Positions 9,710-21,456 of a stretch of 64,000 bases of DNA are shown here, one piece after another (within the stretch, counting starts at the first letter, position 1; every line of letters begins with the position of its first letter). Under the pieces are notes generated by a model. It was not told where the DNA came from and did not search any database. It was given only the letters and a program-made list of their open reading frames with translations. Position numbers and translations under genes: made by a program. The stretch spans positions 1-64,000 of the forward strand of contig JAQTUW010000016.1 of the NCBI GenBank assembly GCA_028707085.1. Reading direction: 5' to 3'. This stretch comes from Methylococcales bacterium. GTDB lineage: Bacteria > Pseudomonadota > Gammaproteobacteria > Methylococcales > Methylomonadaceae.

Positions 9710-10381
9710 ATGCCGATGCAAACCAGCCCGATCATGCCTGAAAAATTACACTTCGACCCAGACTGCCGGCAATGCCCGCGTCTGACCCAATTTCTCTGCG
9801 AGGTGAAAAACAAATACCCCGAATATCACGCCCGGCCAGTAGCGCCATTTGGCGACCCGGCCGCGCGCCTGCTGGTTGTCGGCCTTGCGCCGGGCATGCA
9901 TGGCGCAAACGCCACAGGCCGGCCATTTACCGGGGATTATGCCGGTTTGTTACTCTATCGTGCCTTATTCGAGTCCGGTTTCAGCAATCAATTGCAATCG
10001 ACAGCACTGGGCGATGGCCTGCAATTGCACAACTGCCGGATCACCAATGCCGTAAAATGCCTGCCTCCGCAAAACAAGCCAACAAGCGATGAAATCAGGA
10101 CATGCAACGCATATCTGGCCGCAGAAATTAAAGCCCTGCCGGAACATTCGGTGATCCTGGCTTTGGGCAATATTGCCCATCAGGCGATATTACGCGCCTA
10201 TGCCTTGAAATCCAGCACCGCCACATTCGGCCATCATCGGCTATTTCAATTGCCCGACGGCAATCGCCTGATCAGCTCCTATCATTGCAGTCGTTATAAT
10301 GTCCAAACCCGACGGCTGAATATGGACATGCTGTCCGCCGTATTCGCCGATATTCGGAAATTGCTTGCAGAAAAACCGTGA
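9710..10381 (+). CDS. Uracil-DNA glycosylase family 5 (UdgB-type)
   Basis: CRQCPRLTQFL; LLVVGLAPGMHGANATGRPFTGDYAGLLLYRAL; C-terminal SSYHCSRYNVQTRRL, typical of UdgB proteins. Confidence 0.88.
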   Translation: MPMQTSPIMPEKLHFDPDCRQCPRLTQFLCEVKNKYPEYHARPVAPFGDPAARLLVVGLAPGMHGANATGRPFTGDYAGLLLYRALFESGFSNQLQSTALGDGLQLHNCRITNAVKCLPPQNKPTSDEIRTCNAYLAAEIKALPEHSVILALGNIAHQAILRAYALKSSTATFGHHRLFQLPDGNRLISSYHCSRYNVQTRRLNMDMLSAVFADIRKLLAEKP

Positions 10382-12219
10382 CTGTCGGAAATTTGGCCAC
10401 CGGCTTTGATGTCAAGGCCTTTTTAAAAACCCTCACGCAATGTCCCGGCATATACAGAATGCTCAATGAAGCCGGTGAAATCATCTATATCGGTAAAGCC
10501 AAAAACCTGAAAAACCGCGTTTCCAGCTATTTTGGAAGCCAGTCCGCCTCACCCAAGCAACAGGCGATGGTCGCCAGAATCAGCGCCATAGAAGTTACCG
10601 TAACCCGCACAGAAGGCGAAGCCTTGCTGCTGGAAAGCCAACTGATCAAGCAGTTCAAGCCACGCTACAATATCAGTCTGCGCGACGATAAATCCTACCC
10701 TTATGTGTTTATTTCCAGCTTTCACGATTTCCCGCAACTGACATTTCATCGCGGCGCCAAAAAAAAACGCGGCAAATATTTCGGCCCCTATCCTAGCGCT
10801 AGCGCAGTTAAGGAGACACTCGGCCTGCTGCAAAAAATCTTTCCCATCCGCCAGTGCGAGGATTCATATTTCAACAGCCGCTCCCGCCCCTGCCTGCAAT
10901 ATCAGATCGAACGCTGTACCGCACCCTGTGTCGGCTTTATCGGCAAGGAACTGTATCAGACTGATGTAGACAACACTCTCTTGTTTCTTGAAGGCCGGAG
11001 CGGGCTGTTAATCGACAATCTGGTCAATAAAATGGAGACTGCTGCGGCACAGCTCGAGTTTGAAACCGCCGCCAGCTACAGGGATCAGATTTTGCGTTTA
11101 CGGGCCATTCTTGAAAAACATTTCGTGCAGGGTGAAAAAGGCGATGTCGATATTATTGCCTGTGCGGTTAAAGGCGATGTAGCCTGTGTTCAGGTGTTTT
11201 TTATCCGCAACGGCCAGAATCTCGGCAATCGGCAGTTTTTACCAAAAACAGCCGGCGATAACGATGAACCCACTGTTTTACATGCCTTTATCAGCCAATA
11301 TTATCTTGACAAATCAATGCCGCATGAATTACTTGTCAGCCACCCATTACCGGAAACCGAATTATTAAGCGAGGTATTAAGCAATCAGGCCGGACACCCT
11401 GTTGCAATTTCCAGCAATGTCCGCGGCGAACGTCTCAAGTGGCTGCAAATGGCAATCACCAATGCCCAGAGTACCTTGCAAGCCAGACTATCGGACAAAC
11501 AAAACATGTTTGCCCGATTCATCAGCCTACAACAAGAACTGGGTTGCAGCGAAACCCCAAAGCGCCTCGAATGCTTCGACATCAGCCATACCCAGGGCGA
11601 ACAGACCGTAGCGTCCTGCGTGGTTTTCGACCGGGAAGGCCCCGTCAAATCCGATTACCGGCGGTTTAACATTGAAGGCGTGACGGGCGGCGATGATTAT
11701 GCGGCCATCCACCAAGCGGTATTCCGCCGCTTCAAGCGCCAAAAACAGGGGGAACACCCTGCACCGGAAATTTTACTGATTGACGGCGGCAAAGGCCAGG
11801 TCGGCGAAGCCAAAAAGGCTCTGGCGGAATTAGAGATAAACAATGTTATGATAGTCGGCGTCTCAAAAGGCCCGGATCGGAAAGCGGGGATGGAGAAAAT
11901 TATTCTCGCCAGTCACGATCAACCTCTGGATGTAACGCCCGGTGCAGGGGCGCTTCTGCTGATTCAGCAAATCCGCGATGAAGCGCACCGGTTCGCCATC
12001 ACCGGACACCGGCAGCGTAGAGGAAAATCCAAAAAACGCTCCGTGCTGGAAGATATTGCCGGACTTGGCCCAAAACGCAGGCAGATTTTGTTGAAACAAT
12101 TTGGCGGCTTGCAAGGCGTCAGTAATGCAAGTGCGGATGCACTTGCAGGAATTGATGGCATTAGCAGACAATTAGCGCAACGTATATACGATTTATTTCA
12201 CCCCCAAGATGGCAGTTAA
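10378..12219 (+). CDS. uvrC: Excinuclease ABC subunit C
   Basis: 613 aa; GIY-YIG-type N-terminus CPGIYRMLNEAGEIIYIGKAKNLKNRVSSYF; UVR domain; C-terminal HhH. GTG start overlaps the previous stop by 4 bp. Confidence 0.97.
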   Translation: MTVGNLATGFDVKAFLKTLTQCPGIYRMLNEAGEIIYIGKAKNLKNRVSSYFGSQSASPKQQAMVARISAIEVTVTRTEGEALLLESQLIKQFKPRYNISLRDDKSYPYVFISSFHDFPQLTFHRGAKKKRGKYFGPYPSASAVKETLGLLQKIFPIRQCEDSYFNSRSRPCLQYQIERCTAPCVGFIGKELYQTDVDNTLLFLEGRSGLLIDNLVNKMETAAAQLEFETAASYRDQILRLRAILEKHFVQGEKGDVDIIACAVKGDVACVQVFFIRNGQNLGNRQFLPKTAGDNDEPTVLHAFISQYYLDKSMPHELLVSHPLPETELLSEVLSNQAGHPVAISSNVRGERLKWLQMAITNAQSTLQARLSDKQNMFARFISLQQELGCSETPKRLECFDISHTQGEQTVASCVVFDREGPVKSDYRRFNIEGVTGGDDYAAIHQAVFRRFKRQKQGEHPAPEILLIDGGKGQVGEAKKALAELEINNVMIVGVSKGPDRKAGMEKIILASHDQPLDVTPGAGALLLIQQIRDEAHRFAITGHRQRRGKSKKRSVLEDIAGLGPKRRQILLKQFGGLQGVSNASADALAGIDGISRQLAQRIYDLFHPQDGS

Positions 12220-12769
12220 ATTTACTTTACCTACTTATTTGACATTATTGCGAATTGCCTTGATCCCTTTACTGGCAATCGTATTTTATTTGCCCTGGGA
12301 ATATTCGAAACTTGCCTGCACCCTGATTTTTCTGTTCGCCTGCCTTACCGACTGGCTGGATGGTTATCTGGCCAGAAAGATGAGCCTGGAAACCACTTTT
12401 GGCGCTTTTCTTGATCCGGTGGCCGACAAACTGATGGTCGCTTTCATTCTGGTGCTGGTCGTCCAGGCAGAAGCCAGCCCTTATCTGGCCATTCCTGCCG
12501 CTATCATCATCGGCCGGGAAATCACCATCGCTTCCCTGAGAGAATGGATGGCGGAAATTGGCCAGCGCGCCAAGGTCAAGGTTTCACAATTGGGAAAATG
12601 GAAAACGACAGCGCAAATGACCGCGGTCAGTTTGCTGCTGTATCGCGATGATTTGTTTGGATTGCCGATCAATAGCATGGGATATTGGCTACTTTACCTT
12701 TCAGCAATTTTAACGCTATGGTCTATGGTCAATTATCTTATCGCAGCCCTTTCGACATTTAGAGAGTAA
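12209..12769 (+). CDS. pgsA: CDP-diacylglycerol--glycerol-3-phosphate 3-phosphatidyltransferase
   Basis: CDP-alcohol phosphatidyltransferase motif TDWLDGYLARKMSLETTFGAFLDPVADKLMVA; follows uvrC with 11-bp overlap. Confidence 0.95.
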   Translation: MAVKFTLPTYLTLLRIALIPLLAIVFYLPWEYSKLACTLIFLFACLTDWLDGYLARKMSLETTFGAFLDPVADKLMVAFILVLVVQAEASPYLAIPAAIIIGREITIASLREWMAEIGQRAKVKVSQLGKWKTTAQMTAVSLLLYRDDLFGLPINSMGYWLLYLSAILTLWSMVNYLIAALSTFRE

Positions 12770-12843
12770 CACTACCGCTAACGGCGGCCAGCCGGTCGCG
12801 AACTATAAGAGAGAAAACAGCAGGTAAAGCTGTAAACAAGAGC

Positions 12844-13443
12844 ATGGAACAAGAATTAGAAAATACTACAACCAGAACAATCAATCAGGATGAAATTTTA
12901 CAGGCAGCTTTAAGGCTTTTCGCTCAAAAAGGTTATTTCAATACCTCATTGACTGACATTAAAGATGCGGTGGGCCTAAAAACCACTAGTGGAATTTACC
13001 AGTTTTTCAAAACCAAACAGGCTATTGCCCAAACACTACAGGAAAACATACTCGACAGCCTGAGCATATCGATAGACGATATTCGCCGCAGAAACCGCAA
13101 AGCCTCGGAACAATTACGGGAAATTGTCGACCTGCTGTTCAAATTGACTGATGAAGCGCCGGAAATCATTGTGTTTTTGCTATTCGTAAAAACCAATGAC
13201 TTTTTACCGGAACAGCCGCCGCTACTGAATAGCGCTCCGTTTAATAAAATTAAACGCATCATACAAAACGGCATCAAGGAAGGCGAAATCAGGACTCTGG
13301 ATCCGTTGCTGGCTTACAGCTATTTTTTCGGCATTATTCAGCATACAATAAGCATGGTACTCACAGACGCATTGCCAAAATCAGCGGAAAACTATCAGGC
13401 TCAAGCGTGGCTGGCGGCTTGGGGTTGTATTGCAAAAAAATAA
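12844..13443 (+). CDS. TetR/AcrR family transcriptional regulator
   Basis: N-terminal HTH: ILQAALRLFAQKGYFNTSLTDIKDAVGLKTTSGIYQFFKTKQAI. Confidence 0.88.
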   Translation: MEQELENTTTRTINQDEILQAALRLFAQKGYFNTSLTDIKDAVGLKTTSGIYQFFKTKQAIAQTLQENILDSLSISIDDIRRRNRKASEQLREIVDLLFKLTDEAPEIIVFLLFVKTNDFLPEQPPLLNSAPFNKIKRIIQNGIKEGEIRTLDPLLAYSYFFGIIQHTISMVLTDALPKSAENYQAQAWLAAWGCIAKK

Positions 13444-13711
13444 TTGTCCGGCTTCCTGAACAGCATTATACCGGTCATGCCGGCCAACGCCGAAACAAAC
13501 TGCTTAGCCTGCAAAACACCCGATAGCCGACATTTGTCCAGTTGATCATCAGCTTGCAACAAATACGCTATAATCTGTCCGCTGGCCGTCCATGATAAAT
13601 CCAAACAATGCCGAAAACCAATATCAAAGTTCAGAGTAAAACTCAAATAACCAGTCTTTACGTTAAAAATAGCCGCTTCTTGTCGAGCCAACCGATGCAA
13701 GGTTATAAACT

Positions 13712-14719
13712 ATGAAAATCATGGTAACCGGTACAGCCGGTTTTATAGGTAATCAATTGGCGCTAAGACTATTGGATCGAGGTGACGAAGTTATAGGTAT
13801 CGACAACCTTAACGACTACTACGATGTCAATCTGAAGATCAGCCGTCTGGCCCGTATTAAGGATCACCCGTCCTTTACCGATGTCAGACTGGATATTGCC
13901 GACCGCGCCGGCATGGAAGCCGTCTTTAAAAAACACCAGCCGCAAAAAGTCGTCAATCTTGCAGCGCAGGCCGGCGTGCGCTACTCGCTGAAAAATCCTC
14001 ACGCCTACATCGACAGCAACATAGTCGGTTTCATCAACATTCTGGAAGGTTGCCGGCAGCAGCAGGTCGAACACCTGGTTTATGCTTCCAGCAGTTCTGT
14101 CTACGGCGCGAACGAATCGATGCCGTTTTCGGTGCACGACAATGTCGACCATCCGCTGAGCCTGTATGCAGCCTCCAAAAAAGCCAACGAACTGATGGCT
14201 CACACCTACAGCAATCTTTACCAGTTACCGACTACCGGCTTACGTTTCTTTACCGTGTACGGCCCTTGGGGCCGCCCGGACATGGCGCTATTTCTGTTTA
14301 CAAAAGCCATACTGGAAGGCAAAAAAATCGATGTTTTCAATTATGGCAAACATCGCCGCGACTTTACCTACATTGACGACATCGTGGAAGGTGTGATCAG
14401 AACCCTGGATCATACTGCCCGGCCTAACCTGGAATGGAGCGGCGCGAGCCCGGATCCGGGTACTAGCAGGTCTCCCTGGCGAGTCTATAACATCGGCAAC
14501 CAGAACCCGGTTGAATTGATGACTTATATCGAAACCTTGGAGCGCTTTCTGGGCAGAACCGCCGAGAAAAACCTGCTGCCGCTGCAACCAGGTGATGTTC
14601 CCGATACCTATGCCGATGTCGAGGCGCTAGTTACGGATGTGGGCTACAAACCCGGCACCACGATAGAACAGGGTATCAAACGTTTTGTGGACTGGTATCT
14701 GGATTATTATCGCCTGTAG
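13712..14719 (+). CDS. NAD-dependent epimerase, UDP-glucuronate 4-epimerase-like
   Basis: [81 protein letters not shown]. Confidence 0.93.
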   Translation: MKIMVTGTAGFIGNQLALRLLDRGDEVIGIDNLNDYYDVNLKISRLARIKDHPSFTDVRLDIADRAGMEAVFKKHQPQKVVNLAAQAGVRYSLKNPHAYIDSNIVGFINILEGCRQQQVEHLVYASSSSVYGANESMPFSVHDNVDHPLSLYAASKKANELMAHTYSNLYQLPTTGLRFFTVYGPWGRPDMALFLFTKAILEGKKIDVFNYGKHRRDFTYIDDIVEGVIRTLDHTARPNLEWSGASPDPGTSRSPWRVYNIGNQNPVELMTYIETLERFLGRTAEKNLLPLQPGDVPDTYADVEALVTDVGYKPGTTIEQGIKRFVDWYLDYYRL

Positions 14720-14761
14720 CATTTTGTTTTAACGCCGAATATCGGGAGCCCACTGCATTCC

Positions 14762-16891
14762 TCAATGCTTATCGCCATAGCCTTTGCCAGCTTTCCCTCT
14801 GGCTCCAGTATATTTGGTCTTAAACACTTGCGTTTTTACCGGCTTTTTGCCCGTATCGTCCAGACTGCCTCTGGGCTGAAACGACGGCACCAGATGCTGT
14901 TTGCCATTGCCGATCAGATCGGCGCGTCCCATTTCTTTCAATGCCTGCCGCAATAACGGCCAATTCTCTGGGTCGTGATAACGCAAAAACGCCTTATGCA
15001 GACGTCTTTGCCTGATGCCCTTTGGAATCGCTATATTTGGGCTATTTCGGGACACTTTGTGCAGGGTATCCTTGCCGGAATGATACATGGCGGTGGCGAT
15101 GGACATCGGCGAGGGCAAAAAAGCCTGTACCTGATCGGCGCGAAAACCGTTACGTTTCAGCCATAATGCCAGATTCAGCATATCCAGGTCTTCAGTACCC
15201 GGATGAGCGGCGATAAAATAGGGTATCAGGTACTGCTCCTTACCGGCCTCCCTGGAAAATTTATCGAACATTTGCTTGAACCGGTCATAAGTGCCCATCC
15301 CCGGTTTCATCATTTTCGACAGCGGCCCCTGCTCGGTATGTTCCGGTGCGATTTTCAAATACCCACCCACATGGTGAGTCACCAGTTCCCTGACATATTC
15401 CGGGGTTTCCACCGCAATGTCGTAGCGCAATCCGGAAGCAATAAAAATTTTCTTGATGCCTGGCAGTTTTCTGGCGCGGCGGTAGAGTTTGATCAGCGGC
15501 GTCTGATCGGTATTCAGATTTTGGCAAATCCCCGGATAAACACAGGATGGCTTACGGCAGGCGGCTTCTATGTCGGAATCCTTGCAGGCCAGCCGCCACA
15601 TATTGGCGGTTGGGCCACCCAGATCGGAAATATGCCCGGTAAAATTCGGAGACGTATCGCGTATGACTTCGATCTCACGGATAATGGAATCCTCGGAACG
15701 ATTCTGGATGATACGGCCTTCATGTTCGGTAATCGAACAAAAACTGCAACCACCGAAACAGCCGCGCATGATCAGCACCGAATGCTGGATCATTTCAAAG
15801 GCAGGGACATTGGCCTTGCCGTAATAACTGTGCGGCAAGCGCGAATAAGGCAAATCAAAAACCCCGTCCATTTCCGCGGTAGTCAGCGGAATAGGCGGCG
15901 GATTGATCCATACCTCCCGATCGCCATGCCGCTGGATCAAGGCGCGGGCATTGCCGGGGTTGGTTTCGCCGTGCATGACCCGCGAGGCATGCGCATACAT
16001 GACCGGATCGTCCTTTACCGCCTCATAATCAGGCAGCCGAATCACGCTCTGCATCCGCTGCAAGTTGGCGATAGGCTTGAAGCTGATCACCCGTTCATCC
16101 TTGTCCTGTATAGGCCCGCTATCGCAAGCCGGTTCCGCCTGATACGGATTCGGGTGGGAAATGACCGCTCCGGGCTTGTCGATAGCGGATGAATCTTTCT
16201 CCATCCAGCCTAACGGCACCTGTTTGACATAATGCACCGTACCGCGTATGCCTTTTAACTCGGCTATGCTTTCGCCCTTGGCCAGTCTGTGGGCAATTTC
16301 GACGATTTGCCGCTCGGCGTTGCCATATACCAGCAAATCGGCTTTCGAATCCAGCAAAACAGACTTGCGAACCGTATCCGACCAATAATCGTAATGGGCG
16401 ATGCGCCTGAGACTGGCTTCTATGCCGCCAATAATGACAGGCACCTGTTTATAGGCTTCCCGGCAGCGATGCGCGTATACATTCACCGCCCGGTCGGGCC
16501 GTTTGCCGGCGGCGCCATCTGCCGTATAGGCATCATTGGAGCGGATTTTCCTGTCGGCGGTGTAACGATTGACCATGGAGTCCATATTGCCGCCGGTGAC
16601 ACCGAAAAATAGCTTGGGAGCACCCAGTTTTTTAAAATCAGCCACCCCATGCCAGTCGGGCTGAGAAATAATGCCAACTCTGAAGCCTTGCGCTTCCAGC
16701 ACCCGGCCTATCACCGCCATGCCGAAACTGGGGTGATCGACATAAGCATCGCCGGTCACCAGGATAATATCGCAGGCATCCCAGCCTAATTGCTGCATTT
16801 CCGCCAGACTCATGGGCAGTTCAGGCGCCGGCCCGAAACGTTGAGCCCAGTATTTTTTGTAGCCGAAAATATTGGCTGCCTTAAGATTCAT
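14762..16891 (-). CDS. YgiQ family radical SAM protein
   Basis: 709 aa; radical SAM motif [30 protein letters not shown]-terminal [28 protein letters not shown]. Confidence 0.95.
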   Translation of the reverse strand: MNLKAANIFGYKKYWAQRFGPAPELPMSLAEMQQLGWDACDIILVTGDAYVDHPSFGMAVIGRVLEAQGFRVGIISQPDWHGVADFKKLGAPKLFFGVTGGNMDSMVNRYTADRKIRSNDAYTADGAAGKRPDRAVNVYAHRCREAYKQVPVIIGGIEASLRRIAHYDYWSDTVRKSVLLDSKADLLVYGNAERQIVEIAHRLAKGESIAELKGIRGTVHYVKQVPLGWMEKDSSAIDKPGAVISHPNPYQAEPACDSGPIQDKDERVISFKPIANLQRMQSVIRLPDYEAVKDDPVMYAHASRVMHGETNPGNARALIQRHGDREVWINPPPIPLTTAEMDGVFDLPYSRLPHSYYGKANVPAFEMIQHSVLIMRGCFGGCSFCSITEHEGRIIQNRSEDSIIREIEVIRDTSPNFTGHISDLGGPTANMWRLACKDSDIEAACRKPSCVYPGICQNLNTDQTPLIKLYRRARKLPGIKKIFIASGLRYDIAVETPEYVRELVTHHVGGYLKIAPEHTEQGPLSKMMKPGMGTYDRFKQMFDKFSREAGKEQYLIPYFIAAHPGTEDLDMLNLALWLKRNGFRADQVQAFLPSPMSIATAMYHSGKDTLHKVSRNSPNIAIPKGIRQRRLHKAFLRYHDPENWPLLRQALKEMGRADLIGNGKQHLVPSFQPRGSLDDTGKKPVKTQVFKTKYTGARGKAGKGYGDKH

Positions 16892-17691
16892 GTTTTGATT
16901 AACCGATTGAGAACATTTGGATTATTCCGTTTTAAATCCTGAAGATAAACTGGAAATTCGAGATGATGGCGCTGTTCCAGCCACCTGGCCTTATCGATCA
17001 GTTGCTTCATGTCCAGCCTGGGCGTCTGTTCGCCAAAGGCAAAACCGATGACATTCCCCCGATTGCGTACCGGCAAAAACAGTACCCGATGATTGAATAT
17101 ACGCCCCATATTCCAGGAGACCTGCTGAAACAAATCTCGGTCGGTACCCCATAAATTGATGACCAGCAAACCATCCGCGGTCAACAGCGTTCGACAGTCA
17201 TCGAAAAAGACTTCGCCGCCGACCTCCGAAGCCATGCCTTCGTGATCGTAGGCATCGACCAATATCAGGTCATGCTGTTCGCTATGTTCCCGGCTCTGAA
17301 TTTGAACATGCTGCGCACCGCAACCGATCTTGACTTTCAGACGGCTGTCGAACGGCAAACCGAAATGGCTGCGCGCCACTTTTAAGACGGCACTACGGAA
17401 CTCGACTGCCTTGATGCGGCAATCGGCAAACTGCTGCAATAAAAACTTGGCGGTTGTCCCCCCTCCCAGACCGATCATCAATACTTCCCGGGGATTGTCC
17501 TGAAACACTAATCCCGCCATCATTGCCCTGGCATATAAAGAATGCAGACGATCCGGATCAGCAAGCCACATGCTGCTTTGCTGGGCATGAGAACCAAAAT
17601 GCAGGGCGCGCACCCCTTCCTGTTCCACAACTTCTATGATGCCTTGATCATCATGACTTTGATAAATGAGCAGACCGTCGTATTTGTACAT
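16888..17691 (-). CDS. Spermidine synthase-like (SAM-dependent methyltransferase fold) protein
   Basis: [47 protein letters not shown]; 4-bp overlap with the ygiQ-like start. Confidence 0.82.
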   Translation of the reverse strand: MYKYDGLLIYQSHDDQGIIEVVEQEGVRALHFGSHAQQSSMWLADPDRLHSLYARAMMAGLVFQDNPREVLMIGLGGGTTAKFLLQQFADCRIKAVEFRSAVLKVARSHFGLPFDSRLKVKIGCGAQHVQIQSREHSEQHDLILVDAYDHEGMASEVGGEVFFDDCRTLLTADGLLVINLWGTDRDLFQQVSWNMGRIFNHRVLFLPVRNRGNVIGFAFGEQTPRLDMKQLIDKARWLEQRHHLEFPVYLQDLKRNNPNVLNRLIKT

Positions 17692-17763
17692 GCAGCGTTA
17701 GAATTCAGGGGATGGGTTTTCGCGATTTTGGAGACAACTACCGGAATTGTTCCGGGCATATTG

Positions 17764-18657
17764 CTATGCCAATTCGGCCAGCAACCGCTCGATCATGCTA
17801 TTGGCCTGCGCCAAATAGCCGCCGCCAAACAGATTGAGATGGTTGAGAACATGGTAGAGATTATAGAGTATCTTTCTGATTTTATAACCTGAATCCAGCG
17901 GATATTCATTCCGGTAGGCGGCATAAAAATCCTGACTGAAGCCGCCGAACAGCTCTGTCATGGCTATATCGGCCTCCCGGTCGCCATAATAACAGGCAGG
18001 ATCATAGATTACCGGCTGATCATGGATATCGGCGGCGGCATTGCCGGCCCACAAATCACCATGCAATAGCGCCGGGGCCGGCTGATACCCGACAAACAGG
18101 CCGTCAAGTTGCGCCACCAGCTTTTCGCCGCGGCTTTGCAATGTTCCGCCGTAACCGTTGGCGGCGGCGAACGCCAATTGCCTGCCCAGCCTTTCCTGCC
18201 GCCAGAAACTGATCCAGCCCTCATGCCGGGCATTCGACTGCGGGGTGCTGCCCAGAGTATTGTCCCGCCACCAGCCGAACCAGGATTGCGTTTGCCTGTG
18301 CAGTTGCGCAAGCTGCTCGCCCAGCCGCAGCATCCCCGGCGCCCGCAACGGCCGCAGCTCGATAAAGTTCAACACCAGATAGGCATGCTGCCGAAACTGG
18401 CCGACTGCAATGACCTCCGGCATTTTCAGTGCGCCGCTCGCCGCCAGCGTCTGCAACCCGGCCGCCTCTGCAATAAACATATCGTGCAAATCCGCACGAT
18501 TAAGCTTGATAAACCAGCTTGCATCGGCGGCCTGCAATTTATAGGCAAGACTGATGTCCCCGCCGCCTATACCCTGTAAAACCGGGTTTTGCAGAGCCAG
18601 ACCGGTTTCCCGGGCAAGATGCCGGATCAAAGGCTGCAAATTAAGGGAACCATGCAT
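17764..18657 (-). CDS. Fructosamine kinase family protein
   Basis: GGDISLAYKLQAADASWFIKLNRADLHDMFIAEAAGLQTL; PALLHGDLWAGNAAADIHDQPVIYDPACYYGDREADIAMTELFGGF. Confidence 0.93.
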   Translation of the reverse strand: MHGSLNLQPLIRHLARETGLALQNPVLQGIGGGDISLAYKLQAADASWFIKLNRADLHDMFIAEAAGLQTLAASGALKMPEVIAVGQFRQHAYLVLNFIELRPLRAPGMLRLGEQLAQLHRQTQSWFGWWRDNTLGSTPQSNARHEGWISFWRQERLGRQLAFAAANGYGGTLQSRGEKLVAQLDGLFVGYQPAPALLHGDLWAGNAAADIHDQPVIYDPACYYGDREADIAMTELFGGFSQDFYAAYRNEYPLDSGYKIRKILYNLYHVLNHLNLFGGGYLAQANSMIERLLAELA

Positions 18658-18694
18658 AAAACTGACAGCAATTGCCAGACAACGCCGCGCAACG

Positions 18695-20122
18695 TCACTT
18701 TTTGATGTACAAATCCGTGATAGTGCCTTCCATCATCTCCGCGGCAAAGGCAAATGTTTCGGACAGGGTGGGATGGGCATGAATGGTCAGACTGATATCT
18801 TCGGCATCGGCCCCCATTTCCAGCGCCAGCACAGCTTCGGCTATCAATTCGCCCGCACCTGGCCCCACTATGCCGGCGCCCAGCAGACGCCCGGATTCCT
18901 TGTCGCAAATAATTTTGGTCAACCCTTCATTACGACCCAATGCCAGCGAACGGCCGCTGGCCGCCCAGGGAAATACCGCCTTTTCATACTCCACGCCCTG
19001 TTGCTGCGCCTGATTTTCAGTCAGACCCATCCAGGCAATTTCCGGATCGGTATAGGCTACCGAAGGAATGGTCAGGGCATCGAAACCAGCCTTGACGCCG
19101 CTGATGACTTCGGCGGCGATTTTGGCTTCATAACTGGCTTTATGAGCCAGCATGGGATTGCCGACGATATCACCTATGGCAAAAATATGATGTACATTAG
19201 TGCGCTGCTGACTGTCAACCGGAATGAAACCCTGTTCGTCAACCGCCACCCCGGCCTTTTCGGCTGCAATTTGTTTCCCGTTCGGCCTGCGGCCTACCGC
19301 TACCAGCACAGCATCGAACACCTCGGAATTCGGCGCGTTTTTACCTTCGAAACTGACCTTCAAGCCTTCGTCAGTCGGCTCTATGGCCTGTACGCGGGTC
19401 TGCAGCCAGATATTTTCGTACTGTTTTTTGATGCGCCGCTGCAGTGGGGTCACCAGATCCTTGTCGCAGCCCGGAATGATCTGATCCATCAATTCCACCA
19501 CGCTGACGCCGGCGCCCAGAGCATGATAGACGGTCGCCATTTCCAGACCGATGATGCCGCCGCCCACAATCAATAACTTTTTAGGGATACTCTTCAATGC
19601 CAATGCGTCGGTAGAATCCCACAAGCGTTCGTCTTCATTTGGAAACAGTGGAATTTTGCTGGGATGGGAACCCGCTGCAATGATGGCATGGTCAAAACTG
19701 ATGGTTTGCTGACCACCATCGGCTTTCTCCACAACCACCTCGTTTGCTGTGGCGAATTTCCCCACCCCCTGAATCAGAGTGATATGGCGCTGTTTTACAA
19801 GTTTTGCCAGACCCTGATTCAGAGTCTGAGTCACACTTTGTTTCCAGCTTCTGATTTTATCCAGATCGATAACCGGCCGTGAAAAACTGACGCCATGTTC
19901 GGCAAAGGCTTCGGCCTCGTGGATGACCTGCGCGACATGCAGCAGTGCCTTGGAGGGGATACAGCCGACATTCAGACACACCCCGCCCAAAACCGGGTAG
20001 CGCTCCACCAAAACCACTTTTTTGCCCAGATCGGCAGCACGGAAAGCTGCGGTATAGCCACCGGGGCCGCCGCCCAAAACCAGTACCTCCGCGTGGATAA
20101 CAGAATTTGCATCCATAGCCAT
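18695..20122 (-). CDS. lpdA: Dihydrolipoyl dehydrogenase (E3)
   Basis: GGGPGGYTAAFRAADLGKKVVLVERYPVLGGVCLNVGCIPSKALLH. Start set to MAMDANSV at 20122 rather than the longer track ORF, because 20127 is the end of aceF. Confidence 0.95.
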   Translation of the reverse strand: MAMDANSVIHAEVLVLGGGPGGYTAAFRAADLGKKVVLVERYPVLGGVCLNVGCIPSKALLHVAQVIHEAEAFAEHGVSFSRPVIDLDKIRSWKQSVTQTLNQGLAKLVKQRHITLIQGVGKFATANEVVVEKADGGQQTISFDHAIIAAGSHPSKIPLFPNEDERLWDSTDALALKSIPKKLLIVGGGIIGLEMATVYHALGAGVSVVELMDQIIPGCDKDLVTPLQRRIKKQYENIWLQTRVQAIEPTDEGLKVSFEGKNAPNSEVFDAVLVAVGRRPNGKQIAAEKAGVAVDEQGFIPVDSQQRTNVHHIFAIGDIVGNPMLAHKASYEAKIAAEVISGVKAGFDALTIPSVAYTDPEIAWMGLTENQAQQQGVEYEKAVFPWAASGRSLALGRNEGLTKIICDKESGRLLGAGIVGPGAGELIAEAVLALEMGADAEDISLTIHAHPTLSETFAFAAEMMEGTITDLYIKK

Positions 20123-20126
20123 ACTC

Positions 20127-21443
20127 CTACAGTAACAGGCGGCGAATATCGCCAAGATAGTTTTTCAACGCTTCCATGAAACGTGCGCCTTCTGCACCAT
20201 CTATTACACGATGGTCGTAACTCAAATCCAGCGGCAGCATCAGTTTCGGTTCAAAGCCGGAACCGTTCCACACCGGCTGCATCCGGGAGCGGGTCACGCC
20301 CAGGATGGCGACTTCCGGCGCATTGACAATAGGCGTAAATGCTGTGCCGCCGATCCCGCCGAGACTGGAGATAGTCATGCAGCCGCCCTGCATGTCGGCC
20401 GGTTTCAGCTTGCCTTGTCTAGCCAATTCGCTTTTTTCCGCCAGTTCGGTACTGAGCTGGAATACGCCTTTCTTGTCGACATCGCGCAATACCGGCACCA
20501 CCAAGCCATTAGGCGTATCGACAGCGATACCGATATGGCAATAATGCTTGAAAATCTGTCTTTCGCCATCCGCCGACAGTGAGCTGTTGAAAGCCGGGTA
20601 TTTTTGCATCGCCGCCACCAGCGCCTTCATGATGAACACCAGACCGGTAACCTTTACCGCATCTTTAGCCAGACCGGCATTGACCGCCTTGCGGAATTCT
20701 TCCATTTCGCCTATATCGACTTCGTCGTGATAGGTCACCATAGGCAGGTTCAGCCAGACGCGGCTAAGATTCTGTCCGGTCAGGCGTTTGATTTTGCTGA
20801 GCGGCTTTTCCTCAATACTGCCGAATTGGGTGAAATCGACCGCCGGAATCAGCGGAATTCCGGCTCCGATAGCGGCGACTGACGGCGCTGTCAAAGCCTG
20901 CTTGACAAAGCCTTTCACGTCTTCCTTCAGAATCCGGCCTTTTCGGCCCGAACCGGCGGGGATTTTAGCCAGATCGACGCCCAATTCGCGGGCAAATAGG
21001 CGTACGCTGGGCGTGGCATGCGTGCAGCGGGCATTGTTGCCGGCAGGCATGACGGTTTCTACCGGCAGTGGCGCTGTGTCAACCCGGACGGCCTCAATCC
21101 GTGCGGGCTCCGGCAACGAAACGACTTTCGGGACAATTCCACTCTGTTCGGCGGGCGCGGTGGCAGGAACCGTAGCTGGCTTGCCGACTGGCGGCAATTC
21201 ATCGTTAACCTCCAGCGTCACAATCAGCGAGCCTTCGGCAACCTTGTCGCCCTTTTTAATATGTACCTGCTGTACTTTACCTGCAGCGCTGGACGGCAAA
21301 TCCATGGTGGCCTTATCGGTTTCCATCACAGCCAGGGTTTGCTCAGCAACCACTTCATCGCCGGGTTTGATCAGCACATCGACAATATCAATATCGGCGA
21401 CATTACCCAGATCAGGCACTTTAACTTCAATTAAAAAACTCAT
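20127..21443 (-). CDS. aceF: Pyruvate dehydrogenase complex E2, dihydrolipoamide acetyltransferase (single lipoyl domain)
   Basis: Lipoyl motif VMETDKATMDLPS; E2 catalytic region LPLDLSYDHRVIDGAEGARF; sits between E1 and E3. Confidence 0.96.
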   Translation of the reverse strand: MSFLIEVKVPDLGNVADIDIVDVLIKPGDEVVAEQTLAVMETDKATMDLPSSAAGKVQQVHIKKGDKVAEGSLIVTLEVNDELPPVGKPATVPATAPAEQSGIVPKVVSLPEPARIEAVRVDTAPLPVETVMPAGNNARCTHATPSVRLFARELGVDLAKIPAGSGRKGRILKEDVKGFVKQALTAPSVAAIGAGIPLIPAVDFTQFGSIEEKPLSKIKRLTGQNLSRVWLNLPMVTYHDEVDIGEMEEFRKAVNAGLAKDAVKVTGLVFIMKALVAAMQKYPAFNSSLSADGERQIFKHYCHIGIAVDTPNGLVVPVLRDVDKKGVFQLSTELAEKSELARQGKLKPADMQGGCMTISSLGGIGGTAFTPIVNAPEVAILGVTRSRMQPVWNGSGFEPKLMLPLDLSYDHRVIDGAEGARFMEALKNYLGDIRRLLL

Positions 21444-21456
21444 GTCTCACTTTCCC

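Noticed and set aside
15203-16192. 329-aa plus-strand ORF
   Set aside because: Antisense to the well-supported YgiQ-like radical SAM gene; composition looks like a reverse-frame artefact.
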